A DNA stretch of 64,000 nucleotides, taken from positions 6,990,185 through 7,054,184 of the forward strand of contig NC_092810.1 in the NCBI RefSeq assembly GCF_040954645.1, in the 5' to 3' direction. Position 1 is the first letter of the stretch, and every line of letters begins with the position of its first letter. The position numbers were made by a program, and so were the translations under genes. Below, piece by piece: positions 31,860 to 42,349 of this stretch. This stretch comes from Diabrotica undecimpunctata (taxonomy: Eukaryota; Arthropoda; Insecta; Coleoptera; Chrysomelidae). The notes under the pieces were generated by a model. The model saw only the letters and a program-made list of their open reading frames with translations, searched no databases and had not been told where the DNA came from.

Positions 31860-32512
31860 GCCGAAATTTTGAACTGATCAGTAATATGACATTTCTCTAT
31901 TGGAATATATTCATTGTAACTGGGTTAAGACTTTGCCTTACAGGCGGACGCCCCTCGTGGTACAGGGGGTGGCTATACAGGGATGAAGTTGTAATTTTTT
32001 TCGGAAAAATTAACGATCGATAATATGGCTGAAAATTTGCCCAGAGTAAGATCTTGGTATAACTAGACAAAATCCCAAAGGGCGGACGCGAGAGTGGATA
32101 CATAAGGGGTAGCGGACAGGGGTGAAGTTGCAATTTTTTGGGGAAAAATTAACGATAAGTAATATGTCCGCCATTTTCATGGCTCATTATTTAGCCCCTA
32201 AAAACTCTAAATCCAAAAGGGCGGACAGCTGGGTTGGTACATAGAGCCATAAAACGGGGTCAAATGTATCACTTGCCTGCGCATTTTAGGTCTCGGTAAC
32301 AATTTTCAAACTGATTTTATTATGATATTTTTATACCGATTGATTTGAAAATTTGTATGCTCACTTATGTTACTATTCTGAGAAGCGTCAAGTAGAGTTT
32401 TCCTCAAAATTTTCCAAAAAAATTTCCGTAAATGAAAATTTTCGTAATTTTTAAAGGTAAAATCTAATTTGTAGAATCCTTTCGATTTTCTGTATGTTTT
32501 TTTTTTTTTCAA
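31860..32512 (+). repeat. Left inverted arm of the palindromic element
   Basis: It starts with GAAATTTTGAACTGATCAG and TGACATTTCTCTATTGGAAT and passes through three GGGCGGACG units. It ends with a C/T-poor tract complementary to 33700-33890. Apparent ORFs in it are mirrored in the other arm and are probably not genes. Confidence 0.85.
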
Positions 32513-32519
32513 ACTAAAG

Positions 32520-33040
32520 TCATATTTACTTTACAAATCACATTTTTTCTTAAATATAAATATTTTACGAATTAATTTTTAATTGAATAAATGTTTGATA
32601 TTTGATATTTTATTAAATTAAAGTAATTTTATAATGTTAACTATTAAATATCTTTAGTATAACAAATAGTAATTTTACTTATTTTTTATTACAATAAAAA
32701 GGTTTTTAAATTTATATTGCATAAATAATGGTTGTTCAGATATAAGAAAAATTTGATTTATTATTACATTAATAATCAAATACAAAATATATTATTTCTA
32801 TTTATCAATAGGTAAAATTCAATTTGTAGAATTCCTTTAACATTTTACAAATAATTATTAATAAAATCAATTTAATAGTGGAATTATCAATTTTTTAAGT
32901 TTTGAAATTTACTTTGTAGATATTTTCAATATTTTTTTTAACTTTTAAATTGATTGAATTTTTTTTTCATTAGTTAATTATAATTTTACAAACTCTGTTT
33001 GGACATTAATTTTGCATCATTATTATTTTAAAATATTAAA
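32520..33040. other. AT-rich interior of the palindromic element
   Basis: Extremely AT-rich leader before the cargo gene, with many T runs. An inverted repeat (TCATTATTATTTTAAAATATT, read as two 10-12-bp halves around 33015-33050) lies just before the ATG at 33047. Confidence 0.4.
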
Positions 33041-33046
33041 ATAATA

Positions 33047-33699
33047 ATGATGCGCGTTCCATTTAGATCAGTAATTCTAGACGCATGCGCTATATGTAAT
33101 AAGTATCAAGATGCTTTTATCCAACTTGGTGAAACTGACTTCGATTGTAATGAAGTTTTTGAAACCTTAGAAACTTTCATATGTCACTTATATGGACCAG
33201 GACTGACGAGAAAAATTCCAAAAAGAAAAGTAAACGATGTCAGATTTTCACTATTTAACCGGCAGTATAAGTTGCATGATGTAAACGAGCCTTTAAAAAA
33301 AAACTAAAAAATTTCGATGCTTCAAGCTTACCACCATGTCAAGATGAATTACACCAACATCTACTGCGAGCCCATTATATTTCAAATATTTGGACAAATG
33401 CTCATAAAAAAGTACCAACAGAATTGATTGTTGAAGAACATGGTTGGGATTTTGAAGATGAAACATATAAATTCAAATGGTTTAGTGGACCTCAGATGCC
33501 AGAATCAGTTCGAGAAGTAGTGATTGAAAATGAAGAAGGTAATGAATGTGATATTATTGAAAGTGAAAGTGACGAAGATGATGAATGTGATGACATCAAT
33601 GAGATTGAGAAAAATGACGAAATTTTTAAAGTTTTTCTAAATTTTTTTTTCTTATCGGAAAAATCGTTTGAAAATTTTTGGAAAAAAATCATGGTATAA
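33047..33699 (+). pseudogene. Cargo ORF of the palindromic element; unknown transposon-associated protein
   Basis: An 86-codon frame starting at 33047 (A-I-C-N-K-Y-Q-D-A-F-I-Q-L-G, then a C-H-L-Y-G segment) runs into a stop at 33305. The adjoining frame then continues with F-D-A-S-S-L-P-P-C-Q-D-E-L-H-Q-H-L-L-R-A-H-Y-I and I-W-T-N-A-H. It links to 33424-33660 with W-D-F-E-D-E and a strongly acidic tail (E-S-E-S-D-E-D-D-E-C-D-D). I remember the L-P-P-C-x-x-E-L-x-x-H-x-x-R-A-x-Y-x-x-x-I-W pattern from insect proteins found next to transposons, but I know no function. A run of A bases at 33295-33304 causes the frame change. The end of the frame runs into the right arm. Confidence 0.55.
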
Positions 33700-34345
33700 C
33701 TGACAGAAAATCGAAAGGATTCTACAAATTAAATTTTACCTCAAAAAATTACGAAAATTTTCATTTACGGAAATTTTTTTGGAAAATTTTGAGGAAAACT
33801 CTACTTGACGCTTTTCAGAATAGTAACAGAAGTGAGCATACAAATTTTCAAATCAATCGGTATAAAAATATCATAATAAAATCAGTTTGAAAATTGTTAC
33901 CGAGACCTAAAATGCGCAGGCAAGTGGTACATTTGACCCCGTTTTATGGCTCTCTGTACCAACCCAGCTGTTCGCTCTTTTGGATTTAGAGTTTTTAGGG
34001 GCTAAATAATGAGCCATGAAAATGGCGGACATATTACTTATCGTTAATTTTTCCCCAAAAAATTGCAATTTCACCCCTGTCCGCCACCCCTTATGTATCC
34101 ACTCTTGCGTCCGCCCTTTGGGATTTCGTCTAGTTATATCAAGATCTTACTCTGGGCAAATTTTCAGCCATATTATCGATCGTTAATTTTTCCGAAAAAA
34201 ATTACAACTTCATCCCTGTATAGCCACCCCCTGTACCACGAGGGGCGTCCGCCTGTAAGGCAAAGTCTTAACCCAGTTACAATGAATATATTCCAATAGA
34301 GAAATGTCATATTACTGATCATTCCAAAATTTCGGCTCTATCTCT
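33695..34345 (-). repeat. Right inverted arm of the palindromic element
   Basis: Inverse of 31860-32512 with few differences. It carries the same three GGGCGGACG units in opposite orientation. The near-identity of the arms points to recent origin or gene conversion. Confidence 0.85.
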
Positions 34346-34599
34346 CCGACTATTAGGCGAGCTCCTCTTTCCTTTAAAGGAGACAGATAGTTGAACGATA
34401 TTTTATACAATGTCTATCACTGGGTATGGATTTATTTTTGTCCAAGTTTTATATTGGTCCACTATTTCAAATGCAGTTAAAACAGACATATATTAAATTG
34501 TATGTTCCGTTTTAAATTCGTTCAATCTGTATACCTAGCTACATTGAGCAATTTTAATTTTCACTTTATCTCGGTAAATTTTTTAGATACATATTTTTT

Positions 34600-34680
34600 A
34601 TCCTAACTCTACCAAATCGCCACTTTGCCCTGCGGGGTGGGGCAAACAGGCCATAAGGTGGCCACTTTGCCCGATGTGAA
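34600..34680. repeat. Cluster of GCCACTTTGCCC subterminal repeats
   Basis: GCCACTTTGCCC, GGGGCAAACAGGCC and GGCCACTTTGCCC lie within 65 bp, in both orientations. This suggests the 3' terminal region of the pogo-like element whose decayed gene lies at 34797-36640. A matching GGGCAAAGTGGCC at 31508 lies on the far side of the palindromic element. Confidence 0.5.
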
Positions 34681-34796
34681 ATACAAAATTTAAACTGAAT
34701 TGTATATTAAATGAAAGTGTATTTTTAAAATAAAAACATTATTGCCATCGTAGAAAAAAAAGTTTCACACCGAGTTTATTTACAAACGTCACAAAT

Positions 34797-36640
34797 AAAG
34801 TCATTGTCTTCTTTTTCACACCCAGCTCAAGCTTCATGTACCCATTGTAAACAACTCGAATACTTTATCCATCCTTCATTTTCCCTTGAGTTGGAACATA
34901 AGTCTCCGCAGAAAAGGCAATCAGTATCGCTTCGCTGATTTTGATTTTGTTTTCTGCTTTGCTTTAAATTTTTCTTTGCTACCTTCATTCCTCTTGTTAC
35001 CCTGCTTTCATTTTTTCAGTTCCAGCTTAATTTTCTTAAGCCTTCCCTTTTCTTCTTTTTCTTCTTTTGCGGCTACTAGTTCCATCTTGAAAGGGCTTGA
35101 GGTCAAAACTGCAGCTGTTCCTTTTTTTCTCGTTTGATAATAATTGCTTTAGGGATTGGAACAATATCCTGTGAGCCCTCAGCAAAAGTATAGTGCCCCT
35201 TGCCCTTGGAGTTGCTGATTAAATCACATGAAGTACTAAAATAAGTCAGTGGACTGGGCGGAAATGTTGAAGTACTTGACTTTGACGAGTCTTTAGAGAT
35301 TAGAACGAATGCAGAGTTTGGATCTCCAGATCCTATGGTGACATTTTGTATGTGGTCATTGAAAAACATAGGAACTGAAGCGTTGGATGCAGAGGTTGCT
35401 GGTCGGAAATCTATCTCTCCAGAAGGCGAGTTCTCTTTACTTACAAGTGTAAGACTCTTGACGTCAAAGAATATTTTGTTGCGAATCTGCCAAATCTTTT
35501 CCTGGCACCACAGCAGAAGTTTCCTCTTGGTATTCAACACCCAGTTCTTAATTTTCAGCTTCTTGAAGAGAGATAGAATCTTGCTTGGAAATTTCTGTGG
35601 TCATGGTTGCAGCAAAATCCGCATAAGAAATCTTCTGTCTGTTTATAGAAACTATGTCACATTTTCCAAACTATTTTACCGCAATAGTTGGAGTAGCTGC
35701 AACTGGAAATGAATCTCCAAGAAGTTTAGATACCTGATACTGTGTCACTAATCTACCAGGATTATTACGCAAGAATCTTTCGATCGCTTGGACATAATAA
35801 GTATTAAAGGGCCCCATGAAAAAAACATCGAGTGGCTGCAGCTTATGACTACAATGGGAGGGAATGCAAACTCCAGTTGTGTGATTTTCTCTAGCCCTTT
35901 CAATGAAATCTAGATTTTTTGTATGGGTGAAATGTCCATCAAGTATAAGCAAAACTGAGTCGTCTTCGGATGGCTTTGAAAACTTGGAGAAAGAAGTGGT
36001 TAAGTGGTGAAGAAAGAAATGGTTAAACCATTGTGTGGAAATCTCAGCTTGCATCCACCCTCAAGGATGATAAACAAAAGCTGTTCTAGGTGAAGCGCCG
36101 TCTTGAAGTTCCACTTTCATTTGCTGTCTAGGGAAGATAATAAAAGGAGGAATAAAAACTCCCCCAGCTGACATAGAAATTACAAATGTGTTGAGAACAC
36201 TTCTATCTACAGTTATAAGAGATCTGACTTGCCGTCGCCCTTTTAGAGCAAAAACCTTTGAAGACTTTGACTGGACAGTCATAAGTCCAGTTTCATCAAC
36301 ATTGTAAACCCTATGAAGAGGATACAAGTGATGTTTTTGAACAATACCCAAAATGTCAAAAAACTAAGTTACATTTGTTTTGTTAAATGCTTGCGCCTTC
36401 GCTGCTGAAGTCACCTCAGGTTTTCTTAACACAAGCTCAGGATGGCGCTTTGTGAACCCAGTTACCCAATCTTTTCCTGCTTATTTCGTTTCTTTATTGA
36501 AACCATGGGAAATGTTATTCCGTTTAAACAGTTGGTAAGTAAGCCTCCGCAAATCAGCTACAGTAATTACAAAAAAATATCTCCAAGAGATAATTTACCA
36601 ACTGCTGTTCTTGTTCTTCGTTGAAAACAGCTCGAAAATG
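34797..36640 (-). pseudogene. Pogo-like transposase with PHD-like C-terminus, decayed
   Basis: Leftwards on the minus strand: A-G-K-D-W-V-T-G-F and N-K-T-N-V-T near 36480-36370 (CENP-B-like HTH end); V-Y-N-V-D-E-T-G with the first catalytic Asp (36351-36061 frame); L-L-I-L-D-G-H-F-T-H with the second; and C-S-H-K-L-Q-P-L-D-V-F-F-M-G with the third (36054-35671 frame). After a low-complexity tail (35540-35103) a Cys/His pattern, W-V-H-E-A, C-E-K-E-D-N-D-F-I-C-D-V-C, is readable at 34860-34797. It resembles the PHD-type finger at the end of some insect pogo transposases. Stops and frameshifts are present throughout. The second motif reads LDGHFTH rather than the more common DNHxSH. Confidence 0.8.
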
Positions 36641-36644
36641 GCCT

Positions 36645-37180
<536 letters not shown>

Positions 37181-37184
37181 GAAA

Positions 37185-38450
37185 TATGTAGAAAGAGAAA
37201 CTTTAGTAATTTAATAATATTTCCGACAAATTATATCTCCCCTTCTCCATCGGAAATGTGTCGCCTCTAAATGCCAGCTTATATTTTCAATGGCACAGAG
37301 AATGCCCTTGAATCATATAATGTAGTCACTTGGTAACAAGCATGGGGCAAACGCGAATGGTTAAAAACTTGGATAAAAGGCAAAAGATTCGCTTTGACTT
37401 CAACAACTCAAATCAATGGAACGCCTCCCATAAAAGTTTTTGGAAGCGCCGTTATTTTTTAATTAATGAAATGAATAAAAAATACAAATGAGGTGATTTA
37501 TAGCGGATTTTTGTAAGAGAAAGTTTGTAGTATAAAATATTGTTTTCTTCTAATACTTTATCGTAGTTTAGTTGGATTTATATACACAATATATACGGAG
37601 TAGAATGTGTACATTTGTTAAATGGAAATAATAGAAAAATAACTTAAAAAGAAAAAAGCAAAATTGAGAAATAAAATGAATAGAAATTAAAATTGACTAG
37701 GAGAGAGCAACGAAGTTGCAGTTCTGTCAAGAATGTTATATGATAACTAGCGAGCGGATTTTATGCTTAACTCATATTGTGCATATTTGGGAACTTTACC
37801 AAAGTTTGCATATTTTTAAAGAAACATGTACATTATGTGTCTATTTAAAAACATATTCGACACAAAATATTTCCCTGCACATGCGGCCGTACATTTTCGA
37901 GATCTACCTAAAGTCGGCTCATTCAATGCATTTTCGGTTTTTCTTAAAAAAAAAACCTGATATTTACCCACAAACTGCGCATAGTACGCTGTCATAAAAT
38001 GATTGTAAGGATTTTTTACCGAAAAATCCAGATTTTATTTAATTTTATTACATTTAGTAGTTATAATTTTGTTGATTCTTTTATATAGCCTATTTCTAAG
38101 AAATATTTACACCTCTAATCATCGTTTTACGATTCTCTAACGGAAATTGAAATATTATTTAAATCAGATCACGTTTTGTTTGTCGAATAAATAGTATGGA
38201 CCATCCGCTGGGCTTATGGATGATTAATACTGCTAATTTTTTTCAAACCGATAAAAGAGGATACTTATTAAATGTATGAACGGAATTAACAGCCGTTGGT
38301 TTGGCTAAAGGGAAACTAAATCAGTAAAATTAGTTATCTGTAGTCGGTCAATGCAAACGTTTAGTTTTTGTGTAAAAGTACTCTTTTTTATAAAACAAGA
38401 TTACAGGCTTTATTAACTTTATAGCACGACATAGGTAACTTTTTTTCTCT
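37185..38450. other. Intergenic/intronic, no gene recognised
   Basis: AT-rich. The open stretch at 37716-37997 (+) has no recognisable motif; its codon content is unremarkable and I leave it out. Confidence 0.35.
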
Positions 38451-38454
38451 TTCA

Positions 38455-39990
38455 AATGCCCTCCAATTACAAACGTGTTGCTGGTAGTAGAAATTATGGA
38501 AATAACAAGGCAGACACAGTCAAAAGAGCTCTAGAAGCTATCAGAAATGGAGTTTTATCTCAGAGAAAAGCTGCAATAGAATTTGGAATGCCAGTAAGTA
38601 CTTTAAAAATAGATTAAAAAATAGGCATACAAAACAATAACGAAAGCTGAAGAGGACAACTTCACGTCTCATATTTGTAGCTTATCTTTATATGAATTTC
38701 CCTTGGATCAGACAAATTTACGAAGTTTAGTGGAAAATTATTTAAATCGTGATGGTCGAATTATTAAGCAATTTAAAATAACTTGCCAGGAAAAGACTGG
38801 CTAAATGCTTCCCTTAACCTAAATTCGTTGTTAACTCAACGTTTTGCAAGCGAACATCAAACGATCGAGAGCAGAAATCAGTGAAACCACTATAAAAGAC
38901 TACCTTAAACAAATTTCAGAATGAACTCGTCGATGTCCCAGCTAACAACATTTGGAATTACGATAAAACAAATTTAAGTGACGACTCGGCAAAAAAAATT
39001 TAACAAAACGTGAACTAAATATCCTGAAAGAATGATGCATTTTAGTAAATCGGCAACATTAATAATGTTTTGTGGAAATGCGGCTGTAGAAATGCTACTT
39101 CTATACGTCATATTATAAATCCAATAAACTGTGGTCGACTTGCGTAGAAAATGGCCCAAATGGGGCACGGTACAACAGATCTAAAAGCGGATGGTTCGAC
39201 ACAGCTTTTTTCGAAAACTGGTTCACTTCTCTTTTATTGCCAATATTGAAACACATTCCTGGCATTAAAGTGTTGAAAATTGGTGAATTTTCAACACTTT
39301 AATTGGTGAAAATTTATCGTCCCATATATCATTAAAAGTTTTACAGCTTTCGACTGATGAAAATAGCTTGGTAAAATATTTTGGTAGAATACAAAACACT
39401 AAATGTTAACACCAACTTAATCCCAAAAAGAACCTTTCCCACCCTTTTGAAAAAATTAGTGTAAATGGCGGAAAAATTTGGAAAATGGCTTTAAAAAATG
39501 TGGCATTTTCTCCCTAAATGCAGAGGAAGTACTAACCAGAATTCCAAACTATAAAACTGATGTTGCGTAAGTACCTTCGAGAATAAGTGACGTTTTTTTT
39601 TAAATTTTCTTGCAGAAAAAAGGAGATTACAGTTGCAGAAAAAGCGGATAAGAACAAGCCAGTAAAAAAAATGACACAACAAGAAAATTAAAAACGAAAA
39701 CTGGAATGGCAGTAAAAACTTAACATTGGAAGGAAAACTGACGAGGCTAGCAATCAAGCCAATAATCAGATTTGCGAAACAGGGAAAGAAAATCTACAAA
39801 ATGAGGTCCTCGGAGACGTGGACAATAAGATAAACATAAGATGGCAAAAAAAACAAAACGGTTCAAAAAATACAATATTTTGGAAACACTACAGATATTA
39901 CGTCTAATTCTGCATCTAATGAGAGCTATAGGAATAATGCAGATCTACAAGAGTTTTCCATTCGAGTTGGAGACTTGGTAATTGTATCCG
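38455..39990 (+). pseudogene. Pogo-like transposase, heavily decayed
   Basis: It starts at the ATG at 38457 with a psq-type HTH (N-N-K-A-D-T-V-K-R-A-L-E-A-I, Q-R-K-A-A-I-E-F-G-M-P). It then passes through stops and deletions: P-G-K-D-W-L (38790), then M-F-C-G-N-A-A (39065), K-L-W-S-T and W-F-D-T-A-F-F-E-N-W (39200). G-E-N-L-S-S-H-I-S (39305) replaces the GDNLSSH of intact relatives, so the second catalytic Asp reads Glu. The QPLD motif is lost. A tail fragment, I-R-V-G-D-L-V-I-V, is seen at 39965. A LINE (40030-41085) separates it from a possible further tail at 41085 and the TIR-like end at 41648. Confidence 0.7.
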
Positions 39991-40029
39991 ACTACATGAA
40001 CAGCTTTCCATCGATTAAGTTATAAGAGG

Positions 40030-41085
40030 TAGTAATAACTGTTACAGTTGAGTGCAAGTAATGGTACTGGATAGTAGAGATCTGCAAATTATCTCGAATC
40101 TGTATCAAAATCAGAAAGCAAGAATAAGAGTCGAAGGAAAACTGACAGAGGAAGTAAGTATACTTAGAGGAGTTCGACAAGGGTGCATACTTTTACCACT
40201 CTTATTCAACGTCTACAGTAAAGTGATATTTCAAGAAGCTTTATTGGATATTGTGGAAGGTATTTTGGTCAACGGAAATAACATTAATAATATTAGATAT
40301 GCGGACGATACGGTCATATTTGCAAGTGTCATGGAAGATCTACAGTACATAATACAACATGTATACAATGCATGTGAAAGGTACGGACTGCAAATGAATC
40401 TCAAGCGAAATTAATGATATTCTTAAAAAAAACCACAAAATGTAGATAACCTGATCATCAATAATACAACGATGGAAAGAGTAACAACATATAAATCTTT
40501 AGGAACCTACCTAGGCTAACCGAAGATGGAGATCAAACAAAAGAAATGAGACCTTGAATATAAATGGCAAGAAACACGTTCATGAAATTGAAGAACTTAC
40601 TTTCCAACCGTAACCTTAATCTAGTGATCCGCACAAGAATGCTACGTTGTTACGTTTTTTCTACTTTACTACACGGCATAGAAGCGTGGACAATAAAACA
40701 GTCTGTAATCAAAAAATTAAACTCCTTTGAGATGTGGTGCTATAGGAGAATCCACAGAATATCGTGGACTGAAAAAGTAACTAATATAGAGGTGTTACAA
40801 AGAATGAAGAAATAATGTGAAGTCATAAAAACTGTTAAAATTAGAAAGATTCAATATCTGGGTCATATAATGAGCGGCGAGAAGTACGTATTACTTAGAT
40901 TAATTATGCAAGGGAAGATACAAGGAAAGAGAAACCCAGGACGACGTAAAATATCCTGGCTAAGAAATTTGAGAGAGTGGTTCGGTTGCAGCTCATTAGA
41001 ATTATTCAGAAGCGCGGCCAATAAAATTAAAATAGCGATGATGATTTCCAACCTCCGATAAGAGAAGAAACCTGAAGAAGAAGAA
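40030..41085 (+). pseudogene. 5'-truncated LINE reverse transcriptase
   Basis: It enters between palm motifs A and B: L-D-S-R-D-L-Q-I-I-S-N-L-Y-Q-N-Q-K-A-R, ILRGVRQGCILLPLLFN (B) and NIRYADDTVIFAS (C, intact YADD). A stop at 40413 and a diverged stretch are followed by two open pieces, 40564-40815 and 40870-41061. These cover L-L-H-G-I-E-A-W-T, F-E-M-W-C-Y-R-R-I, Y-L-G-H-I-M-S and W-F-G-C-S-S-L-E-L-F. The 3' end is the GAAGAAGAAG tract at 41076. It belongs to the same family as 12640-13890 and 14460-16175. It appears to be inserted into the 3' part of the pogo-like element. Confidence 0.85.
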
Positions 41086-41369
41086 TGCTACTGGGTGAAA
41101 GAAGTTTATGGCAATGACCCGAAGTCGCCGTAAGAAAATCCTACCACTTTGTAATATTGATTTCACAGAGCCATTGGAACTTGGAGATAACCGATATTTC
41201 TTTCCAGTTGTAAAAAAAGCTTGTAAATCGTGTTATTGTTTATGTTTTGTTAAGAAATTAACATAATTTTGGTACTATGTGGAGTTCCACGTTTTCAGTT
41301 TTAGTTTTTTTTGTTTGAAATTTAAATGAATATATTTTATACCTAGCAAAATGTTTGTTACTGATTCAT

Positions 41370-41648
41370 CTTGTAGGGTGACTTTAGTCCACACAATAAT
41401 AATCGCAGAGAATAAATGTAAAATGTAACTTGAGACAAAGTCACTCGACACTAGCAGGTGACTTTAAAACCACAAATTTTTTTATTTTATAATAAAGTAA
41501 GAGCTTCTTGGTGTTTTAGTGTAATTTTTGTAAAAAAGTAGTCAAAAACTCAAGTACAAATAAAAAAAGAAATATACTTGTATATATTCAGAATACTGAA
41601 ATCTACATTTAAACTTCAAAAGTGCGTCAGTCACCCCAAATTACGGTA
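41370..41648. mobile_element. Right end of a pogo-type element with GTGACT subterminal repeats
   Basis: The right tip CAGTCACCCCAAATTACGG-TA (41630-41648) is the inverse of a pogo-type TIR, TACCGTAATTTGGGGTGAC. Related GGTGACTTTA / AAGTCACTC units occur at 41381, 41441 and 41458. They probably belong to the element with the decayed gene at 38455-39990. The matching left tip was not found upstream of 38455. Confidence 0.5.
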
Positions 41649-41662
41649 CTTCAGTCGTCAAA

Positions 41663-42290
41663 GACAAAAATGTCAATAAACCTCTAAAAATCCTACAAAC
41701 AAGCTGAATTTTGACGAGAATGTCAATTTTATTACGCCAAAAAAGATGCAATTTACCACTTTTACCTCCAGGGCTTTTCCTAAGACCCCCTCGGAGTGTA
41801 GAGAAAACGGAGAAAAATCAATTTACTAAGAATCTGTAAGCCATAGAAATATTTCTTTTAATAGAAAATGTAGCTAAGATAACTTTAAACAAAAATGTTT
41901 ATTGGCATTTTTGTGTAAAATTCCGTTCTCGCAGAAACAAGGCTTGAAGCGATCGGCGATTTTGACTGACAGTTAAGCGCGCGAAATCAATGTTGAATAA
42001 AGTTTGTATCAGATCGACGGTAAAAATGTTTTAATCCGAGTGTCATATCGATAAAAATTAAGATGTGTTTTAAAGCAATAGAGTGCAGCTTTCGTATGCA
42101 ATTTGGATTCTGCCGCAAAAAAAGTTTTTATAAATATGATAAATACATTACCGTGGCGCAATTTTTGCCATTTTCTATGATTCTCATGAGTTCGCGTTTT
42201 TACCCCCTTAGGGGGGTAAGCCTGGGGATAAAAGTGGTAAACTTCTTTGCATATTTTTTTGGGTATCAAAATTGATGTTCTCGGAAAAAT
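41663..42290 (+). repeat. Composite dispersed repeat
   Basis: The first part (41663-41848) matches 52715-52895: AAACCTCTAAAAA, ACAAGCTGAATTTT, AATGTCAATTTTAT-ACGC, TTTACCACTTTTACC, AGAATCTGTAAG in the same order. The second part (42013-42118) matches 8258-8375. The two parts therefore belong to one larger repeat here, of which the other loci keep different pieces. No conserved ORF. Confidence 0.6.
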
Positions 42291-42305
42291 TCACCTTGTT
42301 TCTAT

Positions 42306-42345
42306 GTCCTAGAAAAGGGCAAATTTTTTTGCCCTTTTCTAGGAC
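42306..42345. repeat. Perfect 15-bp inverted repeat
   Basis: GTCCTAGAAAAGGGC at 42306-42320 and its exact complement at 42331-42345 enclose 10 bases of A/T. It forms a strong hairpin. No adjacent gene explains it. Confidence 0.9.
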
Positions 42346-42349
42346 AAAT

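Larger units (their letters stand above)
31838..34357. mobile_element. Palindromic element with roughly 650-bp inverted arms and a cargo ORF
   Basis: The left arm (about 31838-32512) is repeated in inverse orientation at about 33695-34357 at very high identity; both arms even translate to almost the same peptides. Outer ends share AGAGATAGAGCCGAAATTTTG. Each arm contains three imperfect repeats of about 140 bp beginning GGGCGGACG (31941, 32080, 32219 in the left arm). Between the arms is 1.2 kb of AT-rich DNA and a short gene (33047-33660). Further out, a perfect 34-bp inverted pair (31592-31625, 34500-34533) and GGGCAAAGTGGCC / GGCCACTTTGCCC (31508, 34662) flank the structure, so it may sit inside another element. 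Target duplication not resolved. Confidence 0.8.

Noticed and set aside
31897..32133. 78-codon minus-strand gene, mirrored at 34063-34299
   Set aside because: Both lie in the inverted arms and are similar because the DNA is duplicated; no independent coding evidence.
32306..32512. Lys-rich minus-strand ORF mirrored at 33678-33890
   Set aside because: Also part of the inverted arms; low-complexity A/T-rich translation.
37716..37997. 93-codon plus-strand ORF
   Set aside because: No recognisable domain, no neighbours of the same type, composition like the flanks.
38455..41648. Complete pogo element with both TIRs
   Set aside because: Only the right tip is recognisable; no matching left tip upstream of 38455.
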